5,583 bases of DNA from Promethearchaeota archaeon (GCA_019057975.1 JAHLWJ010000311.1:1-5583); one strand, 5' to 3'. Positions 1-5,555 are shown, counted from the stretch's first letter. Program-made: numbers and translations. Notes: generated by a model not told the origin, from the sequence alone.

Positions 1-33
1 CTTTTAAAATCTTATACTTTTAAAATCTTATAC
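1..33. repeat. Exact tandem duplication of a 16-bp A/T-rich unit
   Basis: The unit CTTTTAAAATCTTATA occurs at 1-16 and again without a gap at 17-32, and the next base (C33) continues the period. No third copy follows. The unit contains a TTTTAAAA core, so each copy could resemble a TATA-type element, or the duplication may be simple replication slippage. The left copy touches the window edge, so more copies could lie outside. The duplication is seen directly; any function is unknown. Confidence 0.85.
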
Positions 34-113
34 AAATTAATATTAGTTATACCTTAGATTTTTTGTCGGTTCTATGATGGATTCAATAATTTTACCCCAC
101 ATTATTAAGGAAA

Positions 114-147
114 ATTAATTATTAGGTTATTAATTATTTAATTAATA
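114..147 (+). promoter_or_regulatory. Candidate promoter (TATA-like region) for the membrane kinase gene
   Basis: A 10-bp direct repeat ATTAATTATT occurs at 114-123 and 129-138 (period 15), and the second copy runs into TTTAATTAAT (137-146). The latter is centred about 26-27 bp upstream of the ATG at 169, the spacing expected between an archaeal TATA box and a transcription start. A leaderless mRNA beginning at or next to the start codon would fit, and no Shine-Dalgarno sequence is present. The region is so A/T-rich that chance matches are likely, hence the modest confidence. Confidence 0.35.
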
Positions 148-168
148 CAATTCTTTATCTGATTAAAC

Positions 169-1317
169 ATGGACTATTGGACTGGAGTAGATGAAGTTTA
201 TAACCTTACTTTATCCTTCTCATTTTTCTTACTTATGTTTCTAATGTTTCACATAGGAAGAAAGGGGTATAAAGCAGGTAATCGGTATGGGGGCGTTTCT
301 ACTATAATTTGTGCTTTTTGCTTTTTAATTTTCGGATATTATAATTCTATTGTAAGATTTTTTCCTTACCCATATAATGGGTTTATGGTATGGTGGATTG
401 GGATTATCTTGTTTATTAATTTGATTTTTTTTATGATAATTAAAAGGGAAATAAAGAAGATTAGTACGGAAAATCTAGAAGAGCCCTTAGAGGGAGGAAA
501 AAAACCAGTTTTGAGAAGATATGTAGAAAGAATGACCAAAGAAAATCCTTATGGAGGAGAAATTACATTTAAAATGGAATTGATAAGAAAGAGCTTTCAT
601 TTAACCGGATTATTGTTAGTATTAGCATATTTTGGGTTTTTCTCATTTCTTTATCCTGTTACACGGATAGTAAGTGATAGTGTGATTGTGTTAATAAATG
701 ATATAGGCCCAGCATATGAACTTATATGGGGTGACGTAGCTCTATTTTATTATATTCCAGGTGATCCTCGAGCAATAATTGGTTTAACTATGATGGCCTT
801 AATCGGCGCTTTAATGTTTGCTTTAATCTCTGATCTAATCCGTATAATTTGGGGTCCAGAATACTCAGTTTTTAATTTTTTAACTAAATCAATGCTAAGA
901 AATAAAGAAAAAAATGCAGCAGGTCCACAAATTTATATAATTACAGGATTTATCTTCTCCTATATGTTATTTATGGCAGGAATTCTCAATATATTAGCAG
1001 TATTTTCTGGAATACTTATAGCGTGCCTTTCAGACGCGGCAGCAGCTTTGATTGGAAGAAGATACGGAAAACATAAAATCCAAGTAAGAAGTAAAGACCA
1101 AAAATCTATTGAGGGTTTTTTAGCTGGGACTATCCTAGCATACATTATAGGATTAATTATCGTAGGTCCAATTTATGCGATAATCGGAGCTGTTATATTT
1201 TTTATCACAGATTATTTCCCCATATATACCGCTGATAATTTATTAAATCCGATATTTATTCCAATAGGAATTCAGATTTTAAAAGTTATATTAGGGTTAC
1301 CAGTTGGATGGTTTTAA
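169..1317 (+). CDS. Polytopic membrane protein, dolichol/phytol kinase-like CTP-transferase family
   Basis: This 382-residue integral membrane protein probably transfers phosphate (typically from CTP) to a long-chain isoprenoid alcohol, or acts as a related lipid cytidylyl/phosphotransferase. Family motifs appear in order: ELIRKSFHLTG (137-147), with E137, R140, K141 and H144; D222 and R225 at the end of a membrane helix, followed by an LRNKE segment (243-247) and G252; SDAAAALIGRRYGKHKI (288-304); KSIEGFLAG (312-320); and ADN (355-357) before the last helix. This set is characteristic of the Sec59/phytol kinase branch (COG0170, CTP_transf_1). About ten hydrophobic segments are visible. Three (about 11-29, 43-61, 72-92) form an N-terminal extension joined to the core by a charged linker (93-136). 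A roughly 40-residue loop (161-200) separates the first two core helices. The usual GD of the D-A-A motif is SD. The ATG at 169 is the only suitable start; there is no Shine-Dalgarno site. It is probably co-transcribed with the HAD gene 18 bp downstream. The exact substrate (dolichol, geranylgeraniol, diacyl- or dialkylglycerol type) is not resolved. Confidence 0.8.
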   Translation: MDYWTGVDEVYNLTLSFSFFLLMFLMFHIGRKGYKAGNRYGGVSTIICAFCFLIFGYYNSIVRFFPYPYNGFMVWWIGIILFINLIFFMIIKREIKKISTENLEEPLEGGKKPVLRRYVERMTKENPYGGEITFKMELIRKSFHLTGLLLVLAYFGFFSFLYPVTRIVSDSVIVLINDIGPAYELIWGDVALFYYIPGDPRAIIGLTMMALIGALMFALISDLIRIIWGPEYSVFNFLTKSMLRNKEKNAAGPQIYIITGFIFSYMLFMAGILNILAVFSGILIACLSDAAAALIGRRYGKHKIQVRSKDQKSIEGFLAGTILAYIIGLIIVGPIYAIIGAVIFFITDYFPIYTADNLLNPIFIPIGIQILKVILGLPVGWF

Positions 1318-1322
1318 CAATA

Positions 1323-1330
1323 GATATAAA
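1323..1330 (+). promoter_or_regulatory. TATA-like box inside the kinase-HAD gap
   Basis: GATATAAA sits in the 18-bp gap between the first two genes. Its centre is about 25 bp upstream of the in-frame ATG at 1351 (Met6 of the HAD protein). This is the right geometry for a leaderless internal transcript starting at that second ATG. It is an alternative to simple co-transcription from the upstream gene. The match is short and could be chance. Confidence 0.25.
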
Positions 1331-1335
1331 TTGAT

Positions 1336-2196
1336 ATGTTTTCTCGAGAAATGCGCGAATTATTAGATGACTTGAAAAATATTCGACTTGCTATATTTGA
1401 TCTCGATGGTGTGGTTTATCGTGGTAACACATTAATTCCAAATGCTGATAAAGTTATAAATGAACTTAAGGATCTGTCAATTAAAGTAGTTTATAATTCT
1501 AATAATTCAACAGCAACAAGGAAAACGTATGTAGAGAGATTGGAAAACCTTAATATTAAGAGTAAAATAACAGATTTTTATACAAGCGCATCTATAACCT
1601 CTGTCGAGATCACAAAGATTAAAGAGAAAGCCAATATTTATGTAATAGGAGAAATAGGATTAAGACAAGAATTAAAATCTCTAGGCCATAATATTGAAAC
1701 AAACCCTACAGACTACAAAGATATTGATTTTGTGATTGTCGGTCTTGATAGAGATTTTAAATATGATAAGTTAGCAATTGCTCAAAGATGTATATTAGAG
1801 GGAAATGCACAATTTTATGCAACAAATACGGACTCTACTTTACCCGTTGCTAGAGGGTTTAAACCAGGAGCAGGTGTAATGGTTAATGCTTTGATCACTT
1901 GTACAGGTAGAGAACCTATTAGAATTTTTGGGAAACCTGAACCTTTCGGTATTGAACTAATTTTAAATGATGCCAATATTCCTCCCGAGCAAGTATGTAT
2001 CTTCGGAGATCGGCTAAACACTGACATATTAGCTGGCAATAGAGCCGAAATTATATCAATAGCAGTTTTAACAGGAGTTACTACAAGAGATATGATTGAG
2101 AACATAAAAGAAAAGGTAATAAAGTCAAAAGATTTCGATACAAATCTAATCCCTGATTTAGTTATTGAAAAATTAACAGATATTTTTAAAAATTAA
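1336..2196 (+). CDS. HAD-superfamily phosphatase, class IIA (NagD-like)
   Basis: A 286-residue soluble, probably cytoplasmic hydrolase of small phosphorylated metabolites. All HAD motifs are intact. Motif I is FDLDGVVYRG (21-30), with nucleophile D22 and acid/base D24. Motif II is YNSNNS (53-58), with S55. The motif III lysine is K200 in GKPEP. Motif IV is GDRLNTDI (224-231), with D225 and D230 for Mg2+. The IIA (C2) cap lies between motifs II and III, about residues 80-190, and includes GLDRDFKYDKL, ATNTD and PGAGVMV, which are typical of the NagD / 4-nitrophenylphosphatase / phosphoglycolate phosphatase group. Length is normal for the family. The start is ATG 1336 or, five codons in, ATG 1351; no Shine-Dalgarno site decides between them, and neither choice affects motif I. 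It follows the membrane kinase by 18 bp in the same direction, so an operon is likely. The substrate cannot be told from sequence; a lipid- or isoprenoid-phosphate role would be a guess from context. Confidence 0.9.
   Translation: MFSREMRELLDDLKNIRLAIFDLDGVVYRGNTLIPNADKVINELKDLSIKVVYNSNNSTATRKTYVERLENLNIKSKITDFYTSASITSVEITKIKEKANIYVIGEIGLRQELKSLGHNIETNPTDYKDIDFVIVGLDRDFKYDKLAIAQRCILEGNAQFYATNTDSTLPVARGFKPGAGVMVNALITCTGREPIRIFGKPEPFGIELILNDANIPPEQVCIFGDRLNTDILAGNRAEIISIAVLTGVTTRDMIENIKEKVIKSKDFDTNLIPDLVIEKLTDIFKN
2182..2193. terminator. Bidirectional T-tract palindrome between convergent genes
   Basis: ATTTTTAAAAAT is a perfect 12-bp palindrome inside the last codons of the HAD gene, five bases past the stop of the minus-strand GTPase gene. 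It presents a T5 tract on each strand. Archaeal RNA polymerase often terminates at U-rich tracts without a hairpin, so this can plausibly stop the GTPase transcript directly after its stop codon. In the plus direction the tract lies before the HAD stop, so HAD transcripts more likely end later. The role is inferred. Confidence 0.35.
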
Positions 2197-2197
2197 A

Positions 2198-2755
2198 TCA
2201 TGTGTTAACAATTTTGGCTTGTCTTAACATTAAACTTCCTATTTCTAAAAATACTTCTTGTACATTTTGGCCATCTTTAGAAGAACATTCGATATAACCG
2301 AATAAATCATTACTTTTTGCTAATTCATATGCTTCATCTCTAGAAACAGCTCTTTTGTATTCGAGATCTAATTTACTTCCAACCATAATAATAGGTATTT
2401 GATTTAAAGGTCCTTTATATCCATGTTTTAAAATATCTAGCCAATCTTGAAAATTTTTCAAGCTTGAATATCTTGTAATATCGTACATGAAAATTCCACC
2501 AGATGCACCTAAGACATAACTGGGTAATAGGAATCTAAATCTATCTTCTCCAGCAAAATCCCATATTTGTAAAGTAACTCGTTTTTCTTCAATCTCTAAC
2601 CTTTTTATATGGAAATCCACACCGATAGTTATTTCTGAATCACTCTTAAATACACCAGTGAGATAGCGATTTATTAATGTAGTCTTTCCTACTCCACCGT
2701 CGCCAAATAGACAAACCTTAAACATTGCATCACTTGGAGGAATTCTTTTCACCAA
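2198..2755 (-). CDS. Ras/Rab-like small GTPase with variant G3 and G4 motifs
   Basis: A Ras-superfamily GTP-binding switch protein, 185 residues from TTG 2755 or 175 from ATG 2725. G1 is GDGGVGKTT (18-26, with K24 and T25). G2 is T43 in TIGVDF. G3 is WDFAGEDRF (65-73). G4 is GSKLD (126-130). G5 is CSSKDGQNV (157-165). WDxAGxxRF and the overall length favour a Rab/Ras-like rather than an Arf-like protein. Two key positions differ from consensus: the residue matching Ras Gln61 is Glu70, and the Asn of NKxD is Ser127. The C-terminus (LRQAKIVNT) has no cysteine for prenylation, and there is no N-terminal myristoylation glycine, so membrane attachment is not evident. TTG 2755 is directly followed by GTG 2752; ATG 2725 (Met11) gives the conventional short lead-in to the first beta strand and may be the true start. 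Numbering here is from TTG. It is transcribed alone, divergent from the DUF362 gene. Expanded sets of such GTPases are known in Asgard archaea; the cellular role is unknown. Confidence 0.93.
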   Translation of the reverse strand: MVKRIPPSDAMFKVCLFGDGGVGKTTLINRYLTGVFKSDSEITIGVDFHIKRLEIEEKRVTLQIWDFAGEDRFRFLLPSYVLGASGGIFMYDITRYSSLKNFQDWLDILKHGYKGPLNQIPIIMVGSKLDLEYKRAVSRDEAYELAKSNDLFGYIECSSKDGQNVQEVFLEIGSLMLRQAKIVNT

Positions 2756-2770
2756 ATTGGTTGATTTTGA

Positions 2771-2781
2771 TTATTATTTTA
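2771..2781 (-). promoter_or_regulatory. Candidate TATA-like box for the GTPase gene
   Basis: Read on the minus strand this is TAAAATAATAA, centred about 21 bp upstream of TTG 2755 and 51 bp upstream of ATG 2725. With the usual archaeal TATA-to-start distance of about 26 bp, transcription would begin near 2750. That would favour translation from ATG 2725 with a leader of about 25 bases. A second A/T box (TTATAA, about 2808-2813) lies further upstream, so the choice is uncertain. Confidence 0.25.
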
Positions 2782-2874
2782 CTCTTGCTTTTATTAAGAG
2801 AGCTCGATTATAAAAATTTTTAATGAAATTAATGTTTTAGTAATTTTTATAATATAATAAATTCAATTTTTAAA

Positions 2875-2934
2875 AATAATTGGTTTCAGATAAAAAGAAA
2901 CACAAATCTTATTTTATTATCTGAAAAAATTATT
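2875..2934. repeat. Long interrupted inverted repeat in the divergent intergenic region
   Basis: A perfect 10-bp inverted repeat pairs TTTCAGATAA (2884-2893) with TTATCTGAAA (2917-2926) across a 23-base spacer. Outside it, AATAATT (2875-2881) pairs with AATTATT (2928-2934) after a 2-by-1 base interruption. In total 17 base pairs could form. It lies between the divergent GTPase and DUF362 genes, and its right end is 57 bp upstream of the DUF362 start. It could be an operator for a dimeric or tetrameric regulator, a hairpin in a long leader RNA, or chance in A/T-rich DNA. The CAGAT/ATCTG core makes the inner arm less likely to be chance. No T-run typical of a terminator follows directly. Confidence 0.6.
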
Positions 2935-2944
2935 AAGAGATAGG

Positions 2945-2955
2945 AATATATTTTA
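2945..2955 (+). promoter_or_regulatory. Candidate TATA box for the DUF362 gene
   Basis: AATATATTTTA, preceded by the purine-rich stretch AGAGATAGG that could act as a BRE, is centred about 42 bp upstream of ATG 2992. Transcription would start near 2976, leaving a leader of roughly 16 bases. No Shine-Dalgarno site is present in that leader. If correct, the inverted repeat at 2875-2934 lies just upstream of the box, where an activator or repressor could act. Assigned only by composition and spacing. Confidence 0.25.
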
Positions 2956-2991
2956 ATTTCTTACTAAATTTTCAAATTTGATTAATTAAAA

Positions 2992-4152
2992 ATGTCAACA
3001 AAGATAAGTATTATAAACGTTAATGATTTTGATGGCATTCCTGATGCTGTTATCGGAGCTATCAAATTAATCGAGAAAGATATTCATTTTGATTTTACTA
3101 AATCTAAAAATATTCTTTTAAAGCCAAATTTATTAACAACAAAAAAAGATGCTTGTACTCAACCTGGTTTTGTTGAAGGTGTAATTTCTTATCTTAAAGC
3201 GATTGGGGTTTCCATGGACAGTGTTTATTTAGGAGACTCTCCAGGTCAATCTCAAAAGTTAGGTTCGGATGTTGCTAAAGAAATTGGAATTTATGAAATA
3301 TGTGAAACCCATGGATTAAATTTTGTAGATTTTGAAAGTAATATTCCGATAAATGAAAAAATTGAAGGTGCTTTAAGGTTAAAAGAAATATTTGTTGCTA
3401 AAGCAGTTAAGGATTGTGACATATTGATCAACCTACCACGCTTAAAATCTCATTTAGAAGCAACAATGACAGGAGCAATAAAAAATTATTGGGGTATTAT
3501 TCCTGGAGGATTAAAAGCTCATTATCATTTATTTGGAAAAACAGCCGAACAATTTGGGGAAGTTCTTGCTGATAATTTTTCATGGATTGTAAAGAATAAG
3601 CCGAATAGATTAACGGTATATGATTTACAAGAGATTATGGAAGGTAGAATGGGACCTGGTGCGGGCAGAATGAAACAATGGGATTTAATTCTGGCTGGAA
3701 CAGACGAATTAGCTTTAGATATTGTTGCTTTAGAAATTGGTAAGATAAAATCAAAAAATGTTCCCCATATTAAAAATGGGATAGAGCGAAACTTAGGGAT
3801 TGGAAAATTAGAAAATATAGAGATTTTAGGCTTATCTCTTGAGGAAGCGAAAGAGCAAACCCCTAAATTTAAAGTTCCGGGAAATACTTTTACTAGTTTT
3901 ATTGGTTATATGTCAGGACATATAGGATATAAAATAATTAAAAAAATCCCTAAACTAATAAAATCTAAATGTATACAATGCGGAGAATGCGCTCTAAATT
4001 GCCCTGCTGAAGCTATTGAATTTGAAACGAATAGTTTTCCTATATTTTTACGAAAGAAATGCATTTCCTGCTTCTGTTGCGCTGAATTGTGTAGCGAAAG
4101 TGCCATTAAAGCAAAAACCAGAGGTATCGGGGGATTATTTAGTAAAAATTAG
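2992..4152 (+). CDS. DUF362 protein with C-terminal 2x[4Fe-4S] ferredoxin domain
   Basis: A 386-residue, probably cytoplasmic iron-sulfur protein. The N-terminal DUF362 domain spans about residues 5-300 and shows LLKPNLL (42-48), GDSPGQ (81-86), INLPRLKSH (146-154), TGAIKNYWGIIPG (160-172) and a well-conserved end with D243. The C-terminal part holds two four-cysteine motifs: C327, C330, C333 and C337 followed by Pro, then C357, C360, C363 and C367 followed by Ser. These are the ligands of two [4Fe-4S] clusters, as in bacterial-type ferredoxins. C362 is an extra cysteine within the second motif. A short basic linker (about 310-326) joins the domains. DUF362 proteins are widespread in anaerobic archaea and bacteria, often fused to ferredoxin; their reaction is not established, though an electron-transfer role is a fair inference. 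ATG 2992 is the natural start. The gene is transcribed alone, divergent from the GTPase gene and convergent with the M20 gene, whose stop codon it overlaps. Confidence 0.92.
   Translation: MSTKISIINVNDFDGIPDAVIGAIKLIEKDIHFDFTKSKNILLKPNLLTTKKDACTQPGFVEGVISYLKAIGVSMDSVYLGDSPGQSQKLGSDVAKEIGIYEICETHGLNFVDFESNIPINEKIEGALRLKEIFVAKAVKDCDILINLPRLKSHLEATMTGAIKNYWGIIPGGLKAHYHLFGKTAEQFGEVLADNFSWIVKNKPNRLTVYDLQEIMEGRMGPGAGRMKQWDLILAGTDELALDIVALEIGKIKSKNVPHIKNGIERNLGIGKLENIEILGLSLEEAKEQTPKFKVPGNTFTSFIGYMSGHIGYKIIKKIPKLIKSKCIQCGECALNCPAEAIEFETNSFPIFLRKKCISCFCCAELCSESAIKAKTRGIGGLFSKN
4144..4148 (-). terminator. T5 tract directly after the M20 gene stop
   Basis: On the minus strand the M20 stop codon TAA (4151-4149) is followed at once by TTTTT (4148-4144) and then ACTAAAT. 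A U-rich tract right after the stop is a plausible archaeal terminator. The tract lies in the last codons of the convergent DUF362 gene. The call rests only on position and composition. Confidence 0.3.
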
Positions 4153-5555
4153 TTCATATTACAATCTTGTATTAATTGAGAATAGATTTGTAGGAAATTA
4201 TAATATGATAATCTTGCGTTAATTATAGAACTATATTGAATAAATTCATTCACAGAATGAGCTGATCCTCCTATTCCTAAACCACCTGTAATAAAATTTA
4301 ATTTCAAAACTTTTTGAATTTTGCTTAAAGGAGCAGCAGCGGCACTTATTGGCCATATTTCAGTCACAAATCCTAACATCTTGGCACTTTCAATAAGGCT
4401 TTTTACTAAAGGGGTGTCTTTTTTGACCCTAGAACTCTCATATCCAAGATTTCTAGTTAATTTAATTTCAGAATTTGAAGTTTTGGAGAATTTTTCAATC
4501 TTTTCTTTAATTTCCTGAAAAATAACATCTAGAGAGATATCATGAGCAAATCTAATATCTATGTTGCATATCGCTTTATTGGGTACGTAATTTTTCAATC
4601 CTTCTTCTAAAAATCCAGATTTTAATGTGGAAATGTTAAATGTTGGATTAAACAAATAATTAATAAAATCCGATTTTGCATCATTTTCGCGTGTTTGTAG
4701 GACTCCTGCTTTTTTTTTTATACTCTGAATATCTAATTTACTTAATAATTCATTGAGAATTAATTCTTCTTCTTTAGTCATATCATAAGATTTCTTTAGT
4801 GATCTAATTTGAAACTCACTATTTGAATATATTAAGTTAAGTATCGAAATCAAATCAGCAGCAGGATTAGGAATCATTGCACTGAATGCTGAATGCGGTT
4901 CTTTATTTTTTGATGATACTTTTATAGTTAAAGATAAGATACCCTTATATCCAAGTTTTAAAATTGAATTTCCACTCATACTTTGTTTTGTTGATGGATA
5001 GTATGCATCTATACAATCTTTAAACACATTTTTTTTTTCTTCAATGAATTTCAATAAAGTAGGAGACCCGATTTCTTCCTCACCATCAAATAGAAACAGT
5101 AAAGATATCGGTAATCTATTATTTCTTTTTAAATCTCTTACTACATTCAAAAAGCAAATTAATGGTGTTTTCGAATTATATGCACCCCTCGCTATAATAC
5201 AATCCCCTAGAGCATCTTGGGGATAATCAAGTTTATGTATTTCAGCTCCAAATGGATCACATATCCAATCTTCTTCTTTACTAATAGGTTGGGTATCATA
5301 CATCATGTAAATTAGCAATTTATCTTTTGTTTTACCGTCAACTTTAGCTAGAAACAAAGGATTAGATATCCCTTGATATTCTGTTATCTCCTCTGAAAAA
5401 GAATCAATGTAGGAAATAATGTAGTCTTTTGCTTTCTGAATTCCTTCTTTATTTGATGTATTGCTAGGGATTCTGAGGAATGGTCGTAGAACGTTATCAA
5501 TGAAATCAATATTGCTATTTTTTAGTTCGCTTTCAATTTTGTTAATTGGTTCCAT
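4149..5555 (-). CDS. M20-family peptidase-fold protein with degraded metal site
   Basis: At 468 residues it is full length for the M20 dipeptidase/carnosinase group of zinc amidohydrolases (cytoplasmic; no signal peptide). The fold is visible throughout: a catalytic half (about 1-205), a lid/dimerisation domain (about 206-370) with KEPHSAF (218-224, H221) and NPAADL (230-235), then the catalytic half again, ending in GSAHSVNEF (430-438). However, several active-site positions are changed. GHxDxQP is MMYDTQP (84-90), so the first metal-ligand His is M85, although D87 remains. GRGASDDKG is ARGAYNSKT (122-130), so the bridging Asp is N127. No acidic residue occupies the later Asp-ligand region (PST, 187-189). 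The catalytic/ligand pair E160-E161 in DGEEEIGS and H433 remain, as does R335. GGSIP, which contacts substrate in active relatives, reads AAAAP (405-409). The reading frame is intact and codons look normal, so this is not a decaying gene. It is either a pseudoenzyme with a binding or regulatory role, or an enzyme with a different metal arrangement. The start is ATG 5555; its promoter runs off the window edge. Confidence 0.85.
   Translation of the reverse strand: MEPINKIESELKNSNIDFIDNVLRPFLRIPSNTSNKEGIQKAKDYIISYIDSFSEEITEYQGISNPLFLAKVDGKTKDKLLIYMMYDTQPISKEEDWICDPFGAEIHKLDYPQDALGDCIIARGAYNSKTPLICFLNVVRDLKRNNRLPISLLFLFDGEEEIGSPTLLKFIEEKKNVFKDCIDAYYPSTKQSMSGNSILKLGYKGILSLTIKVSSKNKEPHSAFSAMIPNPAADLISILNLIYSNSEFQIRSLKKSYDMTKEEELILNELLSKLDIQSIKKKAGVLQTRENDAKSDFINYLFNPTFNISTLKSGFLEEGLKNYVPNKAICNIDIRFAHDISLDVIFQEIKEKIEKFSKTSNSEIKLTRNLGYESSRVKKDTPLVKSLIESAKMLGFVTEIWPISAAAAPLSKIQKVLKLNFITGGLGIGGSAHSVNEFIQYSSIINARLSYYNFLQIYSQLIQDCNMN

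Noticed and set aside
1..57. Frame open from the left edge to a TAG at 55-57, possibly the end of an upstream gene
   Set aside because: It is only 18 codons, composed mostly of the tandem repeat, with no recognisable protein signal; an open stretch of this length is expected by chance.
960..1145. Minus-strand 61-codon open frame within the kinase-like gene
   Set aside because: It lies wholly antisense to a well-supported membrane protein, shows no motif, and is best explained as a shadow of the coding frame.
169..1317. CDP-archaeol synthase (CarS) assignment for the membrane protein
   Set aside because: The motif set, ELIRKSFH with DAAAALIGRRYGKHKI and KSIEGFLAG, fits the dolichol/phytol kinase branch; CarS is a shorter, separate family. 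The assignment is from memory of the families, so a profile search would be decisive.
1815..2105. Minus-strand 96-codon open frame within the HAD gene
   Set aside because: Antisense to the region carrying HAD motifs III and IV; no domain or start signal of its own.
2875..2934. CRISPR-like or transposon terminal repeats
   Set aside because: There is a single pair of short arms with a 23-base spacer, no repeated unit, no transposase and no target-site duplication.
2756..2991. Possible small RNA or tRNA gene in the divergent intergenic region
   Set aside because: No tRNA arms, box C/D or box H/ACA pattern was seen; the inverted repeat is A/T-rich and fits a regulatory site at least as well.
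3906..4222. Short open frames on both strands over the ferredoxin end of the DUF362 gene
   Set aside because: The cysteine ligands in the DUF362 frame explain the sequence; the other frames are shadows, and one merely runs across the convergent junction.
4321..5226. Two plus-strand open frames of 60-65 codons inside the M20 gene
   Set aside because: Both are antisense to conserved M20 segments and carry no recognisable feature.
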